64,000 nucleotides of DNA from assembly GCA_004557125.1 (NCBI GenBank), contig SFET01000013.1:1-64000 (forward strand), given 5' to 3'. Below the pieces are notes generated by a model. The model made no database searches. It worked only from the letters and a program-made list of their open reading frames with translations, and had not been told where the DNA came from. This stretch comes from Clostridiales bacterium. GTDB taxonomy: Bacteria; Bacillota; Clostridia; Christensenellales; Aristaeellaceae. Positions 1 to 8,014 of this stretch are shown here, piece after piece (positions within the stretch are counted from its first letter, which is position 1; every line of letters starts with the position of its first letter). Position numbers and translations under genes: made by a program.

Positions 1-76
<76 letters not shown>

Positions 77-106
77 ACAAAGCATTGCCTCGTCCCCGAG
101 CCAGAA

Positions 107-182
107 TGGAGCTGGCGATGGGACTTGAACCCGCAACCTGCTGATTACAAATCAGCTGCTCTGCCAATTGAGCTACGCCAGC
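107..182 (-). tRNA. tRNA-Thr (TGT)
   Basis: This is a complete cloverleaf on the minus strand. Acceptor arms GCTGGCG and CGCCAGC pair, the D-loop contains AATTGGCAGAG, the anticodon is TGT within a CTGAT/ATCAG stem, and the T-arm is GGGTTCAAGTCCC. The 3' end reads T-CCA, so CCA is encoded in the genome. It lies just downstream of a consensus promoter and heads the Thr-Tyr tRNA unit. Confidence 0.97.
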
Positions 183-259
183 CTATCAGATGATTCGGCT
201 GCCTTCGCCCTTCCGGCAGCCTCGGCGGAAAATCCGTCGTTGCGTCGGCAACGAATTAT

Positions 260-287
260 ATTATACACGAATTCCGGGATTTGTCAA
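260..287 (-). promoter_or_regulatory. Promoter for the tRNA-Thr/Tyr unit
   Basis: On the minus strand a perfect TTGACA (287-282) is separated by 16 bases from a perfect TATAAT (265-260). It ends about 78 bases upstream of tRNA-Thr and reads towards it. A full-consensus sigma-A-type promoter fits a stable RNA unit. Confidence 0.85.
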
Positions 288-337
288 CCCTTTTTCTTCA
301 GTTTTTTCAACTTTTTTTGCGAGGCCCTCCGGACGGC

Positions 338-1063
338 TCAAAACAGCGCCGCTGCAACCGCCATGATCAGAAAGCCGCCCAGCACCACCAACGGGCCCTG
401 GCGCAGCCGGCCTGCGCACACCGCCCGGGGGATCATCTGCGAGACGATCACATCCAGCATCGCTCCGCCGGCAAAGCACAGCGCCAGCGGCAGCAGACCG
501 CCGCTGAGACGGCCCCAGAGCGCGCCGGCAACCACGCCCGCCGCGTTCAGCAGGCCCGTTCCCAGGGCGATGCAGGCGGCTTTGCGGCGATCTACGCCGG
601 CGTCCAGCAGCGGCGGAATCATCACCGCGCCCTCGGGCAGGTTCTGCAACGCCACGCCCAGCGCCACCGTGCGCGCCGCCGCAGAGGCCGTGCCGCCCAG
701 GCCCACGCCGCCGGCCATACCCTCGGGAAACTTGTGCAGCGCAATGGCCAGCACGAACAGCAGCTCCGGTCGCCGCTGGAGCAGACCGCCGCCCCGGATT
801 CGCCCGGAGAGCCGCGCCGTGCCGCGCAGAAACAGCACGCCGCAGACCGCGCCGGCCGGGATCAACAGTGCGCCTGCGCCGGCCACCATCTCCATTGCGG
901 GAATGAACAGTCCGAAGGCCGCCGCCGAGAGCATCACACCCGCCGCAAAGGCGGCCACCGCATCATTGACCGCCTCGGATACGTGGCTGAGTAAAAAGCC
1001 GCAGCCGGTGCCGATCAGCGTGGAGCCGCCGATGCCCAGCGCAGCCCAGAATACAGAATTCAT
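338..1063 (-). CDS. ZIP family divalent metal transporter
   Basis: A 241-residue integral membrane protein of the ZIP family, which moves Zn2+ or similar cations into the cytoplasm. About seven to eight hydrophobic segments are visible. The two family metal-binding signatures are present in the central helices: HKFPEG (about residue 120) and, about 30 residues on, NLPEG. I chose the ATG at 1063 because GAGGGAG lies about 9 bases upstream; an in-frame extension to 1114 has no such site and adds a hydrophilic tail. It is monocistronic and ends right next to the tRNA promoter. Substrate specificity cannot be read from the sequence. Confidence 0.88.
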   Translation of the reverse strand: MNSVFWAALGIGGSTLIGTGCGFLLSHVSEAVNDAVAAFAAGVMLSAAAFGLFIPAMEMVAGAGALLIPAGAVCGVLFLRGTARLSGRIRGGGLLQRRPELLFVLAIALHKFPEGMAGGVGLGGTASAAARTVALGVALQNLPEGAVMIPPLLDAGVDRRKAACIALGTGLLNAAGVVAGALWGRLSGGLLPLALCFAGGAMLDVIVSQMIPRAVCAGRLRQGPLVVLGGFLIMAVAAALF

Positions 1064-1165
1064 ACAGCAAAACTCCCTCTCGCCGTGATTCTGCATTCTA
1101 TGCCCGGGCCGCAAGAGCGGTTCCGGAGCGCAGCATCCGGTGGAGGGAGTGTGGATCAGATAAAG

Positions 1166-2611
1166 TCAGGCCCTGGCGGCGGAATCGCGCGCGTCCCAGA
1201 TGGCGCCGTGGCCGCAGCAGTAGATGTACTGCGACTGCGGGAAGCGGCGCATCAGCTCCTCGCGCTCCAGGCCCGCGGCGGCAGAATCCACGTTGACGCT
1301 GGTCATCAGGTAGGGCGCCAGGCGATTGAAGGCGGCCTGATCCTTGGAGAAGCCGCGAATGTTGACGGCGATGTCGCCGGTGAAGGCCAGCTTCTCGGCC
1401 TCGTCCACGATCACCACCTCGCCGGGCACGTGGCCGCCGTTGCCCCGGTAGAGATCGAAGTGCTTGCCGCAGAAGTCCAGGCCGCCGATGGGACAGAGCG
1501 GGTTCGACGAATCGTCCGGCAGCGCATCGATCACGTGAAGGCGCGCCATGTCCGGCGGCATGTAGCGGGTCAGGATGCGGCTGATGGCGCAGTAGGGCGC
1601 GTGGGCCGGATTCTGCTCCCGGAAGTTGGGTTCGCCGCGGTTCTCCAGATCGAAGGACTGCCAGGCGATGCGGCTGACGTGGACGGCTTCGAACAGATAC
1701 AGCAGGCCGCAGTGGTCCATGTCCGGATGGCTGATGACGATCTCCCGGTGCATGCGGTCGAAGTCCGGATACAGGCGGCGCAGCAGATGCTCCATCTCCC
1801 CGGCATAGAGGGCAAAGCCGCAGTCCACAAACAGCAGGCGATCTCCCTTGCGCAGGATGTAGGTGTTGCTGCCGCAGGGCGGCTGGATGCAGGTCAGCGC
1901 AAAGCCGTCGGAGAGGGGCCTCGTTTCGACGATGGGATCGAAGGCCTCGCCCCGGAAGCGGGCCAGCATGTCGGCCCAGCGGGAGATATAATCGAAGGTC
2001 TTGTAGGGCGGCTCGTTGTGCTCGTCCAGCATCTGCATGATGCGGTTGGACTGAAGCATCAGCTCGTTGACGCAGCGGCGGCTCAGGTGCAGCTTCTCCG
2101 CCATGCGGTTGGCGAAGCCGATGTAGAACACGGCGTTGTCCAGCGCGCGCTCGCCCTCGTCGTAGTCGATCACACGCACCTCGCACAGCTGGGCCGCGCG
2201 CTCGAGAAACTCGCGGATCTCCTGGGGCCGGTCCACGTACAGGCCCATGCGGAAGCGCTGGTAATCGCCGCCGGATTCGTGGGTGTTGATGTAGGAGATG
2301 TTGAAGTGGTAGCTGTGGATCAGCTCCAGCACCGGCAGCGCCGCGCCCGAGACGTCCGGCAGCAGCAGCTCCAGCAGCAGCACCTTCGCGCCCTCGTCCC
2401 GGCTCTGGATGTAGCCCAGCTTCCTCAGCCCGGCGGAGATGATCTCCAGCTGATGCTGGGTGCCGGACACGTCGATGAACAGCGTGTGGGCGTCCACGAC
2501 CTTATTGTAGCTCGCCCGGGTGATGTTCGCTCCCACGCCGGAGATGATGCGGCATGCCTCCATGAAGGCGCCCGATTCGTCCGGCAGCCGGGTGATGTAC
2601 GTCTTTCGCAA
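1166..2611 (-). CDS. ACT-ACT-metallo-beta-lactamase fusion protein
   Basis: 481 residues with an unusual architecture. Two ACT-like ligand-binding domains occupy about residues 1-70 and 76-150. A helical linker follows, then a metallo-beta-lactamase domain from about residue 235 to the end. The metal motif reads HPDMDH (295-300), that is HxDxDH instead of the usual HxHxDH, followed by GGHVPGE, TGDIA and a terminal CGHGA. ACT domains usually bind amino acids, so an amino-acid-gated hydrolase is a reasonable inference; the substrate is unknown. The start is probably the TTG at 2611, preceded by GGGGAAG; no in-frame ATG is nearby. It is transcribed alone, divergently from the gene at 2872. Confidence 0.8.
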   Translation of the reverse strand: MRKTYITRLPDESGAFMEACRIISGVGANITRASYNKVVDAHTLFIDVSGTQHQLEIISAGLRKLGYIQSRDEGAKVLLLELLLPDVSGAALPVLELIHSYHFNISYINTHESGGDYQRFRMGLYVDRPQEIREFLERAAQLCEVRVIDYDEGERALDNAVFYIGFANRMAEKLHLSRRCVNELMLQSNRIMQMLDEHNEPPYKTFDYISRWADMLARFRGEAFDPIVETRPLSDGFALTCIQPPCGSNTYILRKGDRLLFVDCGFALYAGEMEHLLRRLYPDFDRMHREIVISHPDMDHCGLLYLFEAVHVSRIAWQSFDLENRGEPNFREQNPAHAPYCAISRILTRYMPPDMARLHVIDALPDDSSNPLCPIGGLDFCGKHFDLYRGNGGHVPGEVVIVDEAEKLAFTGDIAVNIRGFSKDQAAFNRLAPYLMTSVNVDSAAAGLEREELMRRFPQSQYIYCCGHGAIWDARDSAARA

Positions 2612-2871
2612 TTCTGCTTCCCCATTCCACTTGCAGATTGTGGCGGAATTCCACGAATTCCATTATAAACCGCATCGAATAAAATTGCGCATCTGCACGG
2701 AAATATAACATAAATAGTGGACGGGGGAGCAAGCACGTCCGGGTGAGAAAATTGGAATCCGATTCTAATGTCCGTCTAATCTTTCTGCATTGGGGTTTAA
2801 TCATCGGGTTGTATTCTATTACCGTCGACAGGAAATCAAGCAAAACACTTACGATCAAAGGAGAGATCACA

Positions 2872-3441
2872 ATGACGAATTTCGAAATGGTTGAACTGCT
2901 GCGCCAGAAGGCGGACATTTCCTACGAGGAGGCCAAGACCGCGCTGGAGCTGGCGAACTGGGATCTGCTGGACGCCATGCTGGTGCTGGAGCGCGAGGGC
3001 AAGGTGAGCGGAAAGGGCGGCAGCTACTCCACCCGGGACGAGGAAGTCCAGGATGAGGTCAAGGAGAAAAAGCACAATGGCGGCGAGGGCCTGCGCGGCA
3101 CGCTGCGCTGGCTGGGCAAGGCGATGGCAAAGCTGATCCGCATCGGCAACGAGAATTCCCTGGTGGTGTGCCGCAAGGGTCAGGAGCTGTTCTCCCTGCC
3201 GGTGACGGTGTGCGTGGTGCTGCTGATGTGCTCGGTGGGCACGGTGCTGCTCTTTGCACTGGCGGTGGGCCTGTTCTGCGGCCTGCGCTACTCCTTCCGC
3301 GGCCCGAACCTGGGCAAGGAGAGCATCAACAGCGCCATGAACCGCGCCGCCGACGCCGCCGAGACCGTGAAGGAGGAGATCCGCAGCGCCGGCTCCGAAA
3401 AGAAATCCCAGCAGGAAAAGGGCGAGGACGAATCGAAATAA
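2872..3441 (+). CDS. Membrane protein with UBA/NAC-like N-terminal domain (DUF4342-like)
   Basis: 189 residues. The first 45 or so form a small three-helix domain resembling the UBA-like domain of nascent-polypeptide-associated proteins (ELLRQKADISYEEAK then ANWDLLDAML). A charged linker, a strongly hydrophobic segment at about residues 105-140 and a lysine/glutamate-rich tail follow. This matches the layout of DUF4342-type proteins, whose role is not established. The ATG at 2872 has AAAGGAGAG 7 bases upstream; longer in-frame readings have no such site. It is followed by the response regulator gene after 72 bases and may be co-transcribed with it. Confidence 0.75.
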   Translation: MTNFEMVELLRQKADISYEEAKTALELANWDLLDAMLVLEREGKVSGKGGSYSTRDEEVQDEVKEKKHNGGEGLRGTLRWLGKAMAKLIRIGNENSLVVCRKGQELFSLPVTVCVVLLMCSVGTVLLFALAVGLFCGLRYSFRGPNLGKESINSAMNRAADAAETVKEEIRSAGSEKKSQQEKGEDESK

Positions 3442-3513
3442 ATACACACAAGGCGCTCATGGGCGCGCACGCCGCGGCGTGCGCGCCTGCGGCGGTACAG
3501 GGAGGTTTATGAT

Positions 3514-4194
<681 letters not shown>

Positions 4195-4207
4195 GAGGGG
4201 GAATGGT

Positions 4208-5575
4208 ATGAACGAGACCGGCCGCGTCACTTCCACGGCGCGCAAGATCCGCCGATCCTGGCTGTGGCGGCTGTTCTGGATCTTTTTCCGGCTGAACCTG
4301 GTGCTGCTGATCCTGGCGGCGCTGGGCTTCTGCTTCTATCAGGAGCGGCTGGCGCTGGGGGGCGCATGGACGCCGGAGCTGCAGCGGGAGCTGGAGATCG
4401 GATATGTGGATACCACCGGCGGCCTACGCGAGACCGCGGAGGCCGCGCTGGATTCGCTGCGGGACGCGAGCTACGTGTTCTACGGCCCCGACGGAATGCG
4501 CTATGCGGTCGTCTGCGGCGCTTACGTGGACGCTGTGGGCGCGGCGGCGCTGGTGCTGCTGGCGGTGGAGCTGCTCTTCTTCCTGGGGCAGATGATCTCC
4601 GGCCGCAGAACCGCGCGGCGACTGCTGCGGCCGCTGGATCGCATGGCCCGGGCCGCAGAGCTGCTGGGGCGCAGCGCCGGCCGCGTGGAGACGCCGCCCC
4701 CGCCCCAGGAGACCGACGATGAGAAGCTGCACGACCTGGAGGATGCCATCGGGCGCATCAGTCCGGAGCACCCCGAGGAGAAGCTGGACATGGGCGACGC
4801 GGATCTGCAGGGCCTGGAGGACGCCATCAACGGCCTGCTGAGCCGCATGCACGAGGCCTACCGTCAGCAGGCCCAGTTCGTATCGGACGCCTCCCACGAG
4901 CTGCGCACGCCCATCGCGGTGATTCAGGGCTACGCAGGGATGCTGGATCGCTGGGGCAAGCAGGATGAAAAGGTGCTGGACGAGTCCATCGCCGCCATCA
5001 AGAGCGAGGCCGGGTACATGAGCAAGCTGGTGGAGCAGCTGTTGTTCCTCGCCCGGGGCGACACCGGGCGCAACCGCATGGAATTCAAGGAGATTTCGCT
5101 GGGCGAGCTGATGGAGGAGGTCTGCGAGGACTGCCGCGTCATCGACAAGGGCCACGACTATCGCCTGGAAAGGCGCAGCGAGGCCCGCTGCAGCGGCGAC
5201 TGGGACATGCTGAAGCAGTGCGCCCGGATCCTGACGGACAACGCGCTGAAGTACACCCCCGAGGGCGGCCGCATCGCCCTGCGCGCCTACGAAAATGCCG
5301 GCGGCGAGGCCTGTCTGGAGGTGCAGGACTCCGGCATCGGCATCAGCAGCGAGGATATGCGCCACATGTTCGACCGCTTCTACCGCTCCGATCCCGCCCG
5401 CGCCCGCCAGAGCGGCGGCACCGGCCTGGGCCTGGCCATCGCCCGCTGGATCGTGGAGCGCCACGGCGGCCACTTCGAGGTGCTCTCCCGTGAGGGCCTG
5501 GGCACCCGCATGACCGTATGCCTGCCGTCGTGCACCCCCGGTGCCGACGGCGCGCGCTCCTGTGGCATCCAGTAA
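4208..5575 (+). CDS. Membrane sensor histidine kinase
   Basis: 455 residues, the cognate kinase of the preceding regulator. Two membrane segments (about residues 20-45 and 105-130) flank a roughly 60-residue extracytoplasmic part, so little room exists for a folded ligand domain. Then come a HAMP-like linker with an acidic insert, the phospho-acceptor box SHELRTP, and the ATPase boxes NALKYTPEG, DSGIGI, FDRFYR and GGTGLGLAI. The ATG at 4208 has GAGGGGG about 8 bases upstream and is preferred over one at 4187 that would overlap the regulator's stop. The signal sensed is unknown. Confidence 0.92.
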   Translation: MNETGRVTSTARKIRRSWLWRLFWIFFRLNLVLLILAALGFCFYQERLALGGAWTPELQRELEIGYVDTTGGLRETAEAALDSLRDASYVFYGPDGMRYAVVCGAYVDAVGAAALVLLAVELLFFLGQMISGRRTARRLLRPLDRMARAAELLGRSAGRVETPPPPQETDDEKLHDLEDAIGRISPEHPEEKLDMGDADLQGLEDAINGLLSRMHEAYRQQAQFVSDASHELRTPIAVIQGYAGMLDRWGKQDEKVLDESIAAIKSEAGYMSKLVEQLLFLARGDTGRNRMEFKEISLGELMEEVCEDCRVIDKGHDYRLERRSEARCSGDWDMLKQCARILTDNALKYTPEGGRIALRAYENAGGEACLEVQDSGIGISSEDMRHMFDRFYRSDPARARQSGGTGLGLAIARWIVERHGGHFEVLSREGLGTRMTVCLPSCTPGADGARSCGIQ

Positions 5576-5587
5576 GGAGGAATCTGC

Positions 5588-6610
5588 ATGGAGGAGAGGC
5601 GCGTGCGCATCCGCGACATCGCGGAGGAGCTGGGCGTGAGCACCGCCACGGTGTCCAATGTGCTCAACGGCAAGACCGGCAGGGTCTCTGCGGAGACGGC
5701 GCGGCGGGTGCAGGCGCTGCTGGAGGAGCGGCAGTACATCCCCGGCATGGCCGGCGTGCTGCTGGCCCAGAACAGCTCCCGCATCATCGGCGTGGTGATC
5801 AACGATCACGAGAAATATGAATCCCGGGTACTGGAGGACGCGTTTGTGGCGTCCGCTTTGCGCTGCCTGTCGGCGGAGATCGAGAGGAGCGACCGCTTCA
5901 TGATGGTCAAGCGCACCACCGATTTCCGGGAGATCGCACGCTTTGCCTCCATGTGGAACCTGGACGGCCTGGTGCTCATCGGCTTCTGCCGCCAGGACTA
6001 CGCCGCGCTGCGGGGCATGATGCGCATCCCCTTTGCCGTGTACGACGGCTTCCCGCCGGCTTCGGACGCTGGACCTGCCGGCGGACTGTGCAACATCTCC
6101 ATCGACCACTTCGACGGCGGCCGCCAGGTGGGCGCATACTTCCGCCGCATGGGCCACCAACGGGCGCTGTGCGTGGCGGACAACCACATCTGCATGGACG
6201 CCGAGCGCTTCCGGGGCTTTTGCGCGGGCTTTGGGTCGGGCGCGGCGTTTCTCGAGGTGCCCATGGTTCAACAGGCGCGGCAGACCTTCTACCGCGAACA
6301 GATGCATCAGCTGCGCGGCTTCAGCGCGATCTTCGCCGTCTCGGACGAGCACGCACTGGAGCTGATGCGCCTGCTGCAGGAGGACGGCGCGTCGGTTCCC
6401 GGGGAGATCTCCATCGTGGGCTTTGACGACGTGCCCGCCTGCCGCATGGCGCGGCCCGCGCTGAGCTCCGTGCGTCAGGACAACGCGCTGCGCGCCCGCA
6501 CCGCCATCGACGCCATCGACGCGCTCCGATCCGGAACGTCCGCCCCCGCCGACGTGGTGCTGCCGGTGCAGCTGATCCTGCGGGAGAGCTCCGGACCCGC
6601 TCCGGACTGA
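5588..6610 (+). CDS. LacI-family transcriptional regulator
   Basis: 340 residues, the usual length for the family. Residues 6-55 form the LacI helix-turn-helix and hinge (IRDIAEELGVSTATVSNVLN), followed by a periplasmic-binding-protein-like effector domain ending with VGFDDVPACRMARPALSSV. It normally represses carbohydrate genes and is released by a sugar effector. It starts 12 bases after the histidine kinase gene with AAGGAGG ahead of its ATG, so it looks co-transcribed with the two-component pair. No sugar genes adjoin it; the sugar ABC systems lie more than 40 kb away. Its operator is not identified. Confidence 0.92.
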   Translation: MEERRVRIRDIAEELGVSTATVSNVLNGKTGRVSAETARRVQALLEERQYIPGMAGVLLAQNSSRIIGVVINDHEKYESRVLEDAFVASALRCLSAEIERSDRFMMVKRTTDFREIARFASMWNLDGLVLIGFCRQDYAALRGMMRIPFAVYDGFPPASDAGPAGGLCNISIDHFDGGRQVGAYFRRMGHQRALCVADNHICMDAERFRGFCAGFGSGAAFLEVPMVQQARQTFYREQMHQLRGFSAIFAVSDEHALELMRLLQEDGASVPGEISIVGFDDVPACRMARPALSSVRQDNALRARTAIDAIDALRSGTSAPADVVLPVQLILRESSGPAPD

Positions 6611-6638
6611 CGGTCGGCCGACTGCCGCATGCGACAGC

Positions 6639-6687
6639 ACCGCCGCCGCTGTGCATTCCGCAATTTGCACAAGGGCGGCGGTTTTTA
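6639..6687 (+). terminator. Intrinsic terminator after the LacI gene
   Basis: The arms ACCGCCGCC (6639-6647) and GGCGGCGGT (6674-6682) form a perfect 9-bp stem followed by a run of T. It closes the regulator operon before a new promoter at 6715. Confidence 0.85.
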
Positions 6688-6714
6688 TTTCGTCGCAGGT
6701 TACGCGTTTAACCT

Positions 6715-6744
6715 TTGAAACACAGCGCTTTCCCGTGCTACAAT
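6715..6744 (+). promoter_or_regulatory. Promoter of the MATE gene
   Basis: TTGAAA (6715-6720) and TACAAT (6739-6744) are 18 bases apart, ending 33 bases before the ATG at 6778. It follows the terminator directly. Confidence 0.65.
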
Positions 6745-6777
6745 GATTGTGTCAAATCTCGCAGGGAGGCGTAAGAA

Positions 6778-7812
6778 ATGCGAAGCAGGGACGGCTTCTA
6801 CCGGTCGGCGTTCGCGCTGGCCGTGCCGGTGGCGCTGCAATCGATGCTGCAGGCGTCCTTTTCGGCGGTGGATCAGATCATGATCGGCCGGCTGGGCAGC
6901 GTGAGCGTGGCGGGCGTGGGGCTGGCGGGGAAGTTTTCCTCCATCCACGGCGTACTGACCGCGTCGGTGGGAACGGTCGCCGCAGTGATGCTGGCCCAAT
7001 ACCTGGGGCAGGGGAACAAGCCCGCGCTGCGGCGCAGCTTCCGGGTGAATCTGGGCATCGCACTGGGCGTGGCGGCGGTCTTTGCGCTGGTCTGCCTGGC
7101 CCTTCCCCGGCGCATCATGGCCCTGTACAGCACCGACGCGCCGACCGTAGAAATTGCGGCGGAGTATCTCTCCCTGCTGGCGGGGAGCTTCGTGCCTGCA
7201 GCCGCCTCCACGCTGCTGAGCGCGCTGCTGCGCTGCATGGAGAAGCCGCTGCTTCCGCTCTACGCCGGCATCGCCTCGGCGCTGGTGAACACAGCCCTGA
7301 ACGCCCTGCTGATCTTCGGCGGCCCCGGCGTCCCGGCCATGGGTGCGCGCAGCGCGGCGCTGGCGACGCTGATCGCCCAGTGGGTGAACCTGCTGATCCT
7401 GCTGGCCCTGTGGCGGCTGATGCTCTGCGGACTGGCGGCGTCGGCTGTGCTGTCGGGGCTGATCCTCTGCATCGCGCCGCTGTACGTGCGCATCTTCCGG
7501 GTCGAGCCGGAGGTGCGGCAGATGACCCGGCGGATTCTGGCCGTCTACGCCGCAGTGGCGCCCGTCAAGGTGCAGAACATGATCCTCGGCGGCGGCGTGA
7601 TCCGCAGCGGCGGCCGCACCAGCTACATCCTGTGGGTCGATCTGATCGGCACCTGGTGCTTCGGCGTGCCGCTGGCCTGCATCTCGGCCTTCGTGTGGAA
7701 GCTGCCCGTTCACTGGGTGTATGGGCTGCTCTCGCTGGAGGAGTGCGTGCGCCTGGCCATCTCCCTGGGGATCTTCCGCAGCCGCAGATGGATGCGCCGG
7801 CTGGAGGCGTGA
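6778..7812 (+). CDS. MATE-family efflux protein, internally shortened
   Basis: 344 residues, about 100 fewer than usual MATE exporters (around 450), which use Na+ or H+ gradients to expel cationic drugs. The N-terminal half matches helices 1-6 (VDQIMIGRLGSVSVAGVG, then GARSAALATLIAQWV). At about residue 214 it jumps directly to material resembling helices 9-12 (FRVEPEVRQMTRRILAVYA and onwards). Helices 7-8, the start of the second six-helix repeat, appear to be missing in frame, so the two-lobed fold should not form normally. The reading frame is otherwise intact and a good promoter and GGGAGG site are present. It is either a non-functional remnant or an assembly collapse. Confidence 0.78.
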   Translation: MRSRDGFYRSAFALAVPVALQSMLQASFSAVDQIMIGRLGSVSVAGVGLAGKFSSIHGVLTASVGTVAAVMLAQYLGQGNKPALRRSFRVNLGIALGVAAVFALVCLALPRRIMALYSTDAPTVEIAAEYLSLLAGSFVPAAASTLLSALLRCMEKPLLPLYAGIASALVNTALNALLIFGGPGVPAMGARSAALATLIAQWVNLLILLALWRLMLCGLAASAVLSGLILCIAPLYVRIFRVEPEVRQMTRRILAVYAAVAPVKVQNMILGGGVIRSGGRTSYILWVDLIGTWCFGVPLACISAFVWKLPVHWVYGLLSLEECVRLAISLGIFRSRRWMRRLEA

Positions 7813-7845
7813 AGTTCGCGTGAAGAAAGGTTAATCTGCGCAACC

Positions 7846-7873
7846 TTGATATTTTACAGGACAATGTTAGAAT
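7846..7873 (+). promoter_or_regulatory. Promoter of the ABC exporter operon
   Basis: TTGATA (7846-7851) and TAGAAT (7868-7873) are 16 bases apart. The predicted start near 7880 leaves a leader of about 135 bases before the first ABC gene. Confidence 0.6.
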
Positions 7874-7900
7874 AATGCTGTATCCGAAATACAGACGGAA

Positions 7901-7953
7901 GCAACGAGCGGTGTTCATCACGTAAGTCCAGTTGATGAGCACCGCTCGTTTGC
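7901..7953 (+). promoter_or_regulatory. Long hairpin in the leader of the ABC exporter operon
   Basis: The arms 7901-7920 and 7933-7953 (core AACGAGCGGTG with CACCGCTCGTT, extended by TTCATCA with TGATGAG) form about 19-20 pairs with one wobble and one bulge around a 12-base loop. It is not followed by a proper T-run. It could be an attenuator, an RNA stabiliser or a DNA operator; the sequence does not decide. Confidence 0.55.
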
Positions 7954-8014
7954 TTTGCCTGCGGATTTCCACACGATCAAGCGCCGCAGAGTGGCGCACG
8001 AAAGGGAGGATTGC

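Noticed and set aside
1085..2668. Long open frame on the plus strand opposite the ACT-MBL gene
   Set aside because: Composition (Val, Gln, Ala, His runs) is that of an antisense shadow in high-GC DNA, and no ribosome site is present. The same applies to the large frames at 4424-6670, 9636-11576 and 8819-9802 (minus) and 11738-14002, 14962-16176, 17155-19611 and 21891-23489 (plus).
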